From Schizochytrium sp. TIO01 (Eukaryota; Sar; Bigyra; Thraustochytrida; Thraustochytriidae), in NCBI GenBank assembly GCA_004764695.1, contig SMSO01000037.1, positions 2,041,747 to 2,105,746 of the forward strand: a stretch of DNA of 64,000 bases, read 5' to 3'. Shown one piece after another: positions 42,422-53,383 of the stretch (positions are counted from its first letter, which is position 1; the number at the start of each line of letters is the position of its first letter). Under the pieces are notes generated by a model. It was given only the letters and a program-made list of their open reading frames with translations. It was not told the origin of the DNA and searched no databases. Made by a program: the position numbers and the translations under genes.

Positions 42422-45336
42422 CGCGAGCCCGGCGGCGCTCGACGCTCTCTTGACGTTTTGCTCTCGTGTTTTGTCTCCACTCTTCTCCGCTGTACTCTAC
42501 TTTTGCCCTGTATACTCGACTTGCCCATCTCTATATCCCACTTGTCTCCAAAATCCTACTGTAGGCTATAACTCAGCTCAAAGTCGCCTATTCCCAACAG
42601 GAAAGATTGGGCGCCGAAGGAAAAATCGGCGGCGCTCGAGAGACCTCTACAGTAGAGAATATAGCCTCCACAATGGAGCAAATGAAGTTAAGGGATATAT
42701 ATTGGGGATGGAGCATAGTATTGGACACGGTAAGAGTGGAGAATGGAGAGCCGAAAGTGGGTTAAAGGGACGATGATTAAGGTGGAGGCGAGGGACTGTT
42801 GAGAATGCTTCGTTATTGCACGCACACGATCATCGTTAAAATAGTTGTCGAAGCAGGAGTTGGGGCTGGGCACGCACGCACACACGCAATCTTTGCAGGG
42901 ACGGTGGAGTGGAGATACGGACAGAAAATTGTGGACGAGGAGAATATGTTATAGTGCCGATGAAGAAGCAAGCCTCTAGAAAGGCTGTTAGGCCAGATTT
43001 GGAAACCTGTGCGCTTGGGATTTTCTAAAGTTAGGTTCTCCAGTTAAAATGGAAGAACTTGAAGAAATTAACAACATGTAAACGGGTCATCCATTCTACT
43101 TGCAAAAACCAAGGTCGAGACGAAGGGGGTTCTTTCGCTTACATGCAGGACTCAGGCCACGAAATCAAGAAGACGTTGCCCTTGTTTTGTTGTGGTGACG
43201 TTCGTCTTAAAAAAGGAGAAAACATCCGTGGCACTTGTTAATACCGAAGGCTCAATATGAACGAGGATGCCCACATACGCAACTTTGTACGTTACTTACA
43301 GAAGAGAAGTTTTTGAAGGCAAAAGATTCGAAGCTTGTCCCCTGTGGATGGAATATCAGCAACAGTCGATATCGGCAACATGGAGATGCAATATAGGTTC
43401 GACTACTAAGTACTTACAACCGCCAACTAGCCACGGTCCTTTCTCCTTTTCAAGAAGAGCAGGGTTTGGCAACAACCATCGTAAAGCTTGTCCGGTTGTT
43501 GGATTATCAGCAGCTGATACAGAAAACAAACTCGCGTCACAAAGGTTGCCAAATACACCACAGTATATTTACTATATTTTATCACGCCTAAAGGTTTACG
43601 ATCATGGAAGTGATACAAACAATGTTAGATGTTCTCTTTTCCTTATGAATGCCGATGGTCTCAATCAACATTCCTTGTTTACAGATCTTCAAGAGCCAAG
43701 GTACCCTAGGAAAAACAAAACCTCTGGTGCTGACAAAAGATTGACCAATCAAAGATAAGAAACTTAGAGTACTCTTGGCATTTCTTCGAATACAAATGCC
43801 ATGATGACTTAAAAAAATTCACGTCACCAGTAGCCGCAGTGACCTGAGGTTTTCGTAATGAACTGCCCAGGTAGCATAGTGATGGTCACCATTGCCATCG
43901 CAAAGTTGAGAGATCGCGGCAGAGCAAGTCACGCAAAGAGGATATTCAGCGCAAGGGTTTTAGATCACTGCATATATAGTAATCCTCTGTGAACACAATT
44001 ATACGAGAGCGTCTATCCAATACGTACCATATGCCGACTTCGCAATATTTATTTGTGCTAACTTGGATAGGCCATCCGCGAACACATGGAGTCTGGAGGT
44101 AACGGAATATTCATATTACACATTTCAACCTCTGTTCAAATTCCAACAGACATATTGTAAATAATCTAAAGAATTTACATCGAGCATTTTGAAGAATCAA
44201 CGAAGCAGGTGGTAGCTACCTAGCTACCTAACTTTGCCTCGTTTTTATTTTCAGTATTTTGCATACTATACCACCTATGATATTTCTTCAAGTTGGGCCA
44301 AAGGACTCAAAATCAAAGGCTCAATTGTTAAGGTACTACCTAGGTAGCTACTTAGGTAGTACATGCTATCTATTCTACTACCCAAGTAAAAGAATTCTAA
44401 AAGGACACGTGAGAAAGAAAGAAACAACCACTTTTGCACAATTTTATGGAACGACAGAAGTATCGCTTGATTAGATTCTTGCTTCTCCTACCTGAAAGCG
44501 ATTCAGGCAGTACTAAAACTGATAAACTGAAATCAGAACGGGGGACCAAAAGATTGCACTCCGAGCTTTGAGCTTGACTGATCTCTCATTACACTAACTT
44601 GTAAAAAGAAAAAAACTACTGCAAGGGTGTGGTGTGCGAAAGAGCTCCCCAAATCAAGAGTCCATCCATATAACTGAGCTCGTAGAAACCAGCTCAACAG
44701 AAACTGGCTCGAGGTGCCTCTGAGCATAGAAAGAAACCTCCATGGCATGATGATCAAGGGTTCGAGAGACCGAGCGAACGAATGAACAAACGAATGCATG
44801 AATGCGTTGTATACGAGAGTACCGTAGTCTGAAAACATTGTGCTGGAAACTGGAATCTGTGCATCTAGTGTCATTTTTATAGCATACAGGACCACGGCCA
44901 AATGTTGATGTTTTGGGAGGTATTTAAGCGCCTAGTCCTGTGCGAAGATTGAAGTAGGTAGATTTCTTGTGAGTTGAGACGGAGGGCGTGCGCATGTGCT
45001 ATGTCCAACAGAAAATAACATGTAGCAGGGCGTGCATAGTCGTGCCAGGTTTCATTCGTAGTACGGTCAAGACCCGCTTGGCAACTAAGGAGCAGCCGCC
45101 TAAGCGAAAACGAAGTAAAACCAGTTTCCCATTTCTCGAAAATATCAGGGCTGACAAGCAGCCCGCTGCCTCGAGTCAGTCCATTCAGGTTCGGCATCTG
45201 AGATTGACCAAGTTGGCACGTGCGCGGGTCTACCTGTGCTTACTGAGCTCTCTGTCGCCTATCTTGGACTTCTATTTCCATGGACTGTGGCAAAGCTGAT
45301 TGAGTTCAAGCATAGCAGAGAGATCGCTTGGGGACT
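42422..45336. other. Intergenic region between divergent kinase and LRR genes
   Basis: No supported gene. One ATG-started frame of 163 codons (43267-43758, +) shows no domain and is probably fortuitous. CTACCTAG-type short inverted repeats lie at about 44.21-44.36 kb. Confidence 0.5.
44333..44362. repeat. Short inverted repeat (10-bp arms, 10-nt loop)
   Basis: GTACTACCTA at 44333-44342 is matched by its reverse complement TAGGTAGTAC at 44353-44362. Related CTACCTAGCTAC copies lie about 120 bp upstream, so this may be a remnant of a foldback element. Confidence 0.6.
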
Positions 45337-48300
45337 ATGGCAGCAGACCTTGCGGAGGCCGTCGTAAGCGGCATTGATATTGTTGCAGACCCTGTGGTAA
45401 GTTCTAGGTGAAGTTGATGGGCTGATGCCGATTGAACATGTTCATCATGAGATCAATGGGTCGAATCGAGTGGTGAAAATTGTTTGCGGTTGTTTTGAGA
45501 AGCTGCTTTTGGATGCTGACTTGCACTATTTGGCTGCGTGTTTTTTCGTTATGTACAGATTCGGCGATTACAAGGCAACGGAGGTGATGGTGGTGGTCCG
45601 CCATTTTCCGAAGATGATCTACAGTTTAACACCGGCCTAATTGCTCATCTTACACTCAAGCGTTGCATTGCACGCCTAAGAACTCTAAAGAGCGACGATC
45701 AGCTTCGTAAAGCTCTTCTCCCATTATTATTGTATCAGCAGAAATGTGCAGAAGAAGAACATCGAGACAGTGTAACAACAACTGACCTGGACGAAACCGG
45801 TCCTTTCCCAGAGGACAATATTGATGAAGATCAAGATGACTCTGATGAAGATGAGGCTGAGATGGAAAAAAATAAGAGGCGACTCGACAGCGTAGATGAC
45901 ATTTTTGATACCATGGGTACTACAAGCTTCGGTGAAACACGCGATGGGACCAGTATGTGTGCTCAGAGCTACGGAACATCCAATTTGCCTGGCGGTGGAA
46001 CTGTTGAAATTGAGATTTTTAATGATTTCACAGAGGAAGAAGATGAGCACTCCATGATCCTTGAGAGCATCACTATGTTTGGACAAAAGACCCAGGTTCA
46101 TATATTCCTTGTGCTCGTTTGGTACATTGTCGAATATGCATCTTCAACGATTCGAGCTATTGTTCTCCAAGAATGCCAATTGAGTGAGCATCATGCTATT
46201 GCACTTGCGTATGCCATTGAGCACTGCACAAACCTCAAGTCAATCAACTTGGATCAGAACCGCAAATTCAGACATAAAGCTATCGCAGCCTTGAGCCTCA
46301 GTGTTAACAAATGTGGTACTGTAGAAACATTTGTAACACAAGACTGTGGATTTAATGATGCTGGGGGTTACATTGGTAGATACATGATTAAGAAAAACGC
46401 AAAGATGATTAAGATTGACATGTCTGGCAATAAATTATCAGCAGAAGCGTGCGCATTCATTGGTCCCGCCCTAGCCGAAAATTTTTGTCTGGTGCATCTT
46501 GATCTCCACAATAACAGCATTGGCGACGAGGGCCTCGAGCACATTATGAATGCACTCAAGCAAAATATTGTGCTTGAGAAGCTGATGGTTGGTGATAACG
46601 ATATTACTTCGGCTGGTGGGCAAGTTATTGGTGAAGCATTGGCCCAGAACCACACTCTTACCACGTTATGGTTGCAGCGCAATCGTCTAGGCAACGATGG
46701 TGTCAAAGCCCTTGCTGAGGGTCTGCATGGGGATACAGCTTTGCGCGATCTTCGTCTCAACATGAATAATCTTGGTACTGAAGGTCTCATTGCGTTAGGA
46801 CAAAGTTTATCCTCCAATAACGTTCCTCTGCAAAAACTATTCCTGCAGGACAATCTATTCGACGGGCGAGGTGTTACATCATTCGCAGCTGCCATTTCTG
46901 AATCGGAAACCCTTTTTGAGCTTGACCTATCCCGCAATAAGCTTCATGACGATGCTGGTATTGCCTTAGGAGATATGCTTGCTGTAAATACCTCGCTTGA
47001 GAAATTAATTCTGGAAGGCAACGATATTGGTGATGTTGGCGCCATTGCATTAAGTGAAGGCCTCAAAACCAATACTACTTTGGTAAATCTGGATTTGGCG
47101 CGAAACGCTGTGGGAGATCACGGTGCAGAGCTCTTGGGTTTCGTGCTCGCTTCTGAGAAAAACACATCGTTGAAAACTCTTGAGCTTAATGAAAATCCGA
47201 TTGGTCGGAAAATCGCAAAAACAGGCTGGCTAAAGCGAGCAAACGGGCGTGGTGCAACCGGTGCTTCCAAAAAAGAGTTGGTTATTCGCATGGACGGTAC
47301 GCAGATAGCGAAAGGCTCTCTAGATGCATTTGGAGTCAAAATCGCAAAGTCCGAGACAGTTACCAATTTCTCTATCTCCATGCTTGTTTTTACGGTTCTG
47401 ATGAACTGGTTTGATCTTGCCACAGATGTGATGGTCGTATATGAATTTTACACTTCTGCTCGTGACGGTGATCTGTCTTATGCATGGTTTGTATTTTCCA
47501 CCCTTTTCTTAATCTTGCCTACGATGTACATGATGATCTTTATGTCCACTCCGTGGCACTCCAGCGATAACCGTTGGCTTTCGCGACTAGGTAATGCCTT
47601 GCTGACTCTGCTACAAGTACGTGTGGCAAGTGAGGCTTATCGTTCCTGGAAAGCGAATGAAACTACTGCGCGGTTTGGCAGTATCCGCGTTGTAGAGGTA
47701 GCTGGCGAGTCGGGTCCCCAAGCATTTTTGCAGATCGTTTTTCTCGTTTATGCGATCGGGCGTAGTAGTGCTGCAGACGTTGCTAATGGAACGGTTATTC
47801 TCTCAGTGAGCCTTTCTCTAATTGTGTTGGGGAACACATTTGCAGACCTCTTTGAGAAGGAGTTCATTATGCGGCACTCTTCAGTAAGCCTTGAGAGCTC
47901 TGCTTTGTTTTGGCGCCTCATTCCATGCCTTATCTTCCACATCCTTCAGTTTTCGTTTCGTGCGATGACCATTGGTTTGATTGTCTCACTTCTTGATGCC
48001 CGCATTGCGGGAGGGATCATCGCTGGCATGGTTCTCCTACGCGTGATCATTTGGAAAGTGACTCGTTCTGAGCGTAGCAAGTTCTTTACAGTTCTTGTGA
48101 CGTTTTTGGCAAACTCAGCATGGGACAAGCGGGTGGCAGCTATTGCTGGAGTTTTTGTTTCTACTGTTGAAGCTGCAGGTGTGATGGCAACCGTCTGGCT
48201 TACGCCTGATCACATTCTTACAGGTGATGAGGTACAACTCCCGTATGCACAGGGCGTCGACTTTGCAAGTTTCAACAATGAAGTCATGACTGGCATTATG

Positions 48301-48498
48301 GCTGCGCTATTTTTTACCTATAACCTTATTTTCTGGACTTACGTGTATCATTTGCACGAGTACAGTGACATCCATTTCACTAATGCCAACAAGAGTAGTA
48401 TGGAAACTATCAAGACTGCACAAGTGTACAACACTGTCGTTCAGGACCTGGAGGCTGCAGGACGCCAGCTGCGTGGTCGTATGTCTGGCAAAGTCTAA
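45337..48498 (+). CDS. Leucine-rich-repeat protein with a C-terminal XK-related-like membrane domain, two exons
   Basis: Exon 1 is 45337-45396 (MAADLAEAVVSGIDIVADPV) and exon 2 is 45559-48498. The 162-nt intron has a GTAAGT donor and a TACAG acceptor and lies in phase 0. The long open frame has no ATG of its own near the start, which supports the upstream exon. The 999-residue protein has an acidic N-terminal part (to about 180), then about ten 28-residue RNase-inhibitor/NLRC-type LRRs at about 240-565 (for example LDLHNNSIGDEGLEHIMNAL). A membrane domain of about nine segments follows from about 624. It contains WFDLATDVMVVYEFY and VEVAGESGPQAFLQIVFLV, matching the D-x3-D and E-x2-PQ-x3-Q patterns of XK-related phospholipid scramblases. 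Animal XKR proteins expose phosphatidylserine on the cell surface; scramblase activity here is inferred only. Confidence 0.82.
45397..45558 (+). other. Intron of the LRR/XKR-like gene
   Basis: GT-AG intron of 162 nt, donor GTAAGTTC, acceptor TTATGTACAG after a T-run. It contains in-frame stops (for example TAG in GTAAGTTCTAG), so it cannot be coding. Placement is from sequence only. Confidence 0.8.
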
Positions 48499-50402
48499 AG
48501 GCTACCTCAACTTTGTTAATATTTTTACTAAGTTCACATATTAAATTCCCCCCTCCTTTTCCTTACAAGACAATTTTAAATCCTCTGGTACGGATCTCAA
48601 GACCAATACTTTGATCCTTCTTCAAACTGATGGAGATAGGAAAGCACAGGCTCATTTGCAACTTAAGTACCCCCATTTTAACTGACAGGTGTCTGGAGTG
48701 GATGCAATTCAAACAATGAAGCGTGTAAATCCTTATTTCATCCATGAGGACTGGACAAATTATAGGCAACTCAAATATGGAAACAAAGGTGCTGTAAGGA
48801 GACAGTCTTCTTTGTGTTTTCACTATGTTCACTGTCTAAATGATTCTGTGGAAAACCCTTGCTTGGACTGACCCAAAACAACCCGCTCTTTATATAGCCA
48901 TCGTCACCGGAGGATATAATCGAGCGAAGTGATCGAGAATAGACTGATACCTTTTGCAAAAGACGACATTTTTTTTTTTCGTGAGAGCAAGTATTATTCA
49001 TCTCTGCATGACTTAAATTTCAGGAAACATGTGAAGCCTTCTTCAGTGATTTTGATATTCAGGTTGTCTCTAAGTGTATAATATGATAATAGCAACATTT
49101 GATACAAAAATGAATCTCCTGAAAAATAAAAAATGAAACAACTGTAAAAGCATGACAATAATAGGACTAGATATCCTTCATTTAAGTAAAAAGCTGTGAC
49201 TAAGTGGTAGTGACGGTACATTGATTTATCTTATTTTTTGACTTTTTTCAAAGAGTTTACGCAACTACTTGCTCATTTGAAGCTAATAGCACATGCCTGG
49301 AAGAGTCAGTTGACTGAGTTAATCACTAGGAGTTATAGATCAATCCAAATTCCACTCGGTCCTGAGTTGTTCATGTCATCAAATAATGTTAGACTTTTAG
49401 GCTCCACCTCTTCACCGCCCTCTTTGTCACAAACGCAAATGAAGGGTACAATAATACGTCAAGCTGTCTAAAATGCTAAAAGCTTTCTGTTCTAATCTTT
49501 CCCAGTTGATTCATATGCTTCACTTAACTCTGTTTAGTCATTTCAAATCAAAAGAGTGCATCGTGTGTAGTATAAAAGGCATCCAAGGTGTAATTTTAGA
49601 GAGAAGTCCTTGCGCTGGTGTGTAAGGTTGCAAAATGAGATTGTGGCTAGTCTGCCCCAAAATAACTCTTCGAAGCGGAGCCTAAGTTTAATGACTTCGT
49701 GAATACTGGGCCAAATAGCAATTCAAAATGTGTATTGGCCTGCTATTTGTAGAATCCCTCATTTTTTAGTTTCGCTCTTTGCAATCGATCCTTTTTCTTT
49801 AAAAAAAAAGCTTTTGGAAAAGACTGTGACTGCACCAAATAAAGTGGTTGTTGCGAGATCATTTGTGGCAAGGTTTGTTTGTCTTCAAATATTGGAAAAC
49901 TACATGAGTTTGTTTTGTCCTCATGATCTTTTTCCCGATCTTTTTTTTGCCCTACGTTGGTTCAAGTGCTCTTTGTTTTGCCATACTTTGGCTCGAGCCC
50001 GTTGAATTCAATACAAGGTTGGATGGGTATAACGAGGTCTTCTTCTTTCTGAGACTTATAAACACGAGAAACACAGTTAAAAAGCTCTGTATACAAGAAT
50101 AACAGCAAGAGCAAGGGCAAGAGCAAAGAAGGTTCAATACCAATATTTTACTACATCATTTTCAGCAGCAGTAGTGAACTTGCTAATAATACCTGTTATG
50201 TTTAAATTGAAAAGAAGATTACGGTATATTGCAAAATCAAATAAAATCATATCGAGCATAGCCAAACATGAAAATATGAGTGGGAAGGGTTATACAAGGT
50301 GTGGAGTACGAAAAAAGTATATTTTATTTTAGTGTGATGATGGGTGTAATTCTTCTTTCTCGCGGCAGGAATAAAGGGATAAGAGACGCGGTGAGAGGAC
50401 GC
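48499..50402. other. Convergent AT-rich intergenic region
   Basis: Between the 3' ends of the LRR/XKR-like gene (+) and the mL46 gene (-). Only short AT-rich frames are present; nothing is recognised. Confidence 0.6.
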
Positions 50403-51707
50403 TTAGTCATCCATAAACAGACGTCCGTACTTCCAATAGGGGTCCGACTCGGGCTCGGGCACAATTTGTTTGAGTTCGTCGTTGGAGATCCAGACGTAGT
50501 CGAGGATCTTGTCAGAGGGCTCGACGTGTCCCTCGAGGCGCTGACCGCGGTAAAGCATGACGAGCGCTCCGTAGGCGTTCTTCTCCTTCTGCTCAGCCTC
50601 AGGGTACTTGTACCAAGTGTATCCGGCGGGGATGCGACTGAGCATGTACAGATCGAGGTCGCCGCATTGCTCGACGACGTGACGCTGGGCCGAGGCGTAG
50701 AGCTCCTCGTCCTCATTGCGGAGACCCGAAGGGTACCTCCACACAGGTTCACCGTTGGGGTCCTCTGGGTTGGGCACCTTGACTAACAAGTGAAGACGGC
50801 GCTGGAGCCTCCTTCGAAGCGATCTGGTGTCATGAATCTTGTCCTCCAGCGTGATACGGGGCTCCGGGCGGAAGGCCTGTGCTTTTGCCGCAGGGTCTTC
50901 CTCGTCCTCATCCATGCCCAAATTGTACTCCACCTCCTGAGTCGTGTCCTCATCAATATCAATCTCAATCTCACTCAGGTCCACGTCTAATTGGTCACCA
51001 AGATCCAAGTCTGCGCTCAAATCAAAGCTGTCGTCCGATGATGCTTCATTGGCACTTTTACCAGCAGTTTCGGTCAGTTCCTCAGAAGCGGCCCCAGCAG
51101 CTCCCCGAAGTGACTTCTTGCGCTCCTCCAGCGCCGCCTTCTCTGCCTCTTCGATACGAGCCTGTTCCTCCTCCCTAAACTCCTTCAACATCGGTTCAAG
51201 CTCCTCCTTGAGCTTGCCATTGATCTCACGCTTGCCGAGGCGGCCTTCAGTGCCAAAGTCCAAGAGGTCGTAGGCCCACAGGTTTTGCTTCTGGACGGGG
51301 CGCTCACGGAATGAGAAAAACTCCGATGGGTACTCCTTCTGCGTGTACGTTTCCTTCTCTTCCTTGAGCTCGTGCATGTCCACCTCCCAGTCTTCCAGGT
51401 CTGGCATAATCACAGGCAGCCGCTCGACAACAGCAGAGCTCATCACATCAAGCTTCAGGCCAGAGCTAGCAGCATCGCGCTTGAAGGCCTCAAGCTGCAT
51501 AAAACGGAGACGCTCGGTAGCACGGAGGTCCTTTACCTTGCCACGAGGAACAGCGGCCTCAAGGCGCTCCATGCGGTACTGCTGCGTCCAGTGCGCCTCA
51601 TCCACGGGGCCACCAGGAGCATCAGCGGCAGGGTACGAGCTCAGACACCGGGACACCACACTACCAGTGAGGCTGCGAGGACGCCGCACCAGGCCCACGC
51701 GAAGCAT
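50403..51707 (-). CDS. Mitochondrial ribosomal protein mL46 (MRPL46), Nudix-fold
   Basis: A 434-residue component of the mitochondrial large ribosomal subunit. The N-terminus (MLRVGLVRRPRSLTGSVVSRCLSSY) is an Arg/Ser-rich mitochondrial presequence. Residues about 60-150 carry the family's N-terminal helical region. The C-terminal 145 residues show the degenerate Nudix fold of mL46: LLVKVPNPEDPNGEPVWRYP, then SAQRHVVEQCGDLDLYML, and near the end VEPSDKILDYVWISNDEL. The catalytic Nudix box is not intact, as expected for this structural protein. An extra acidic block (about 221-270, with DLSEIEIDIDEDTTQEVEY) is inserted between the two parts, and the protein is longer than the roughly 280 residues typical of animals. 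The start is ATG. Antisense and out-of-frame ORFs are shadows of its codon bias. Confidence 0.85.
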   Translation of the reverse strand: MLRVGLVRRPRSLTGSVVSRCLSSYPAADAPGGPVDEAHWTQQYRMERLEAAVPRGKVKDLRATERLRFMQLEAFKRDAASSGLKLDVMSSAVVERLPVIMPDLEDWEVDMHELKEEKETYTQKEYPSEFFSFRERPVQKQNLWAYDLLDFGTEGRLGKREINGKLKEELEPMLKEFREEEQARIEEAEKAALEERKKSLRGAAGAASEELTETAGKSANEASSDDSFDLSADLDLGDQLDVDLSEIEIDIDEDTTQEVEYNLGMDEDEEDPAAKAQAFRPEPRITLEDKIHDTRSLRRRLQRRLHLLVKVPNPEDPNGEPVWRYPSGLRNEDEELYASAQRHVVEQCGDLDLYMLSRIPAGYTWYKYPEAEQKEKNAYGALVMLYRGQRLEGHVEPSDKILDYVWISNDELKQIVPEPESDPYWKYGRLFMDD

Positions 51708-53383
51708 GGTTGCACAGAGACGGAGTTGGAGACGAGCAAGTGCCTTCTCGATGATCTGTTTTGGTTTGGTTTGATGTGGTCACGGCAACGCAAGAGCGAC
51801 GCACGAGACCGTATCAAGCTAGTTGCGAGGGGGCGGGAACAAGCGAAAACCGCCGAGACACTGGCGGATACGGTATCAGCCGCAGGTGCGAACGGAGGTC
51901 GCGAAGGTCGACGGCCTCGCAGCGCTCTGCTCGATGTCTAGAGCGCCGAGGCCTCTTATTTTCTGTCTCTAGTTTGGTCGACTGTGGACGGGTTTAACCT
52001 ACTGTAAATACTTTAGCGCTACTTTACCTCGACGTATAATCTATTTCCAATTATGTAAATAGTCTATTTTCAGGTAAGCGTTTAGTTCACTTGTAGGTTG
52101 TGGTTGATTGAATTACAATTTTCTGGTTTGCCTCCAAGTTTTTTACTTGTCGTTTCGATCATAAATACTCCTGACAAGCTTTACGTCTTCCGCTTCGACT
52201 GTGGATGTCAGTGGAATTGCCGCTGATGCTTGCGAGCATGGCTGCTGCCAATCACTTGCAGACGCTCATTCTGGTTGCTCGTGCCTTTATTCATTCTCAG
52301 TTGACTGCGCTGCGCTGCACAGCGCACACACAGCAGAGTATGCGCCTCTACAATAGGTTATAGACCCTTGACATACTATAGGTTATAGCGATACTATACT
52401 ACGGGTAATACAAACTCTGGAGACCGCAGAGAACTTCTACTGCTACTTCTACCTTAACCGGTAACTCTACCAGCTAGACCTGGGCCCTAGGACTGCTTAA
52501 GACACTGCACGGGGTCCTGTATGTTCCCACACAGTCATAGTTAATATAGGAGCACAGAAGTTGCAATATATTGTAATAGAGCTTTGCACTGATTACTGTA
52601 GACTATTGAAGGCATATTTGAGCTAAAACAGCATTTAAAGTATCTAGTTGCAGGAGGGCTCCTTCGTACATGACTGCGTGTACAAGTCTCTGACAGCAGC
52701 AGGCAAGACGAACATTAATGGGTTTAACAAAGTCATCTCTTCCTGAGGAATAGTATAGCGTACTTACACTGGTCAATACTCTATTTGGGGTGGTATCCGT
52801 CACAAGTGAACTATTGTCAACGAAAGAGTGCAATAGAGGGCAGCCAAAAGTTAGTGGCCACCCAGGAGGGTCATTGCATAACTTTCTGCACCACTTAACA
52901 TATTTTTAGGCCTTTAATAATAGTATTGAACTTGTTAAGGTATGCCGATTTTAGAGGTTTAAATAAAATCGATTTTGGGATACCCCCCTGGGGACAGAAT
53001 CTGCTGGTTCTATAGGGTCTGCGAGGTACTTAGGGGGTGATAGGCCCTGCCTAGTGTTCTCCCTTGTTTGTATGCCTGTCAGACGTTAAGGCCTGTAAAG
53101 CAAAGTTGAATTTCTGATCCAGATCGCAGGTAGGTATCCGTCGAGGGGAAGCTAAGCGTTAGGTATGACTTTGAGTGACGGTTTGTCTGAGTAATACTGA
53201 TGTTGTCTCGCCTCATTTAATCTTGGAGATCCCTGAATGACCTGTCTGGTTTCTGAACTTGAAAAAAAGATTCTGTTGAAAATAAAGAACTTCTTGACCA
53301 AAAAGGAGTATCATTATGAATCAAATCTGCAACGATCGCGCTGCAGTTGCTGCCAGCACTCCACTGCGAAGGCGACTGCAGCC
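51708..53383. other. Divergent intergenic region
   Basis: Promoter-side DNA of mL46 (-) and the PIG-T gene (+). No coding sequence is supported. The 147 nt before 53384 stay in frame with the PIG-T gene from an ATG at 53237 but do not read like protein. Confidence 0.55.

Noticed and set aside
43267-43758. 163-codon + ATG frame
   Set aside because: No domain or convincing codon bias; isolated in an AT-rich spacer.
46096-46156. Possible second intron in the LRR/XKR-like gene
   Set aside because: The donor is GTTCAT rather than GTAAG-type, and removal of 61 nt breaks the reading frame.
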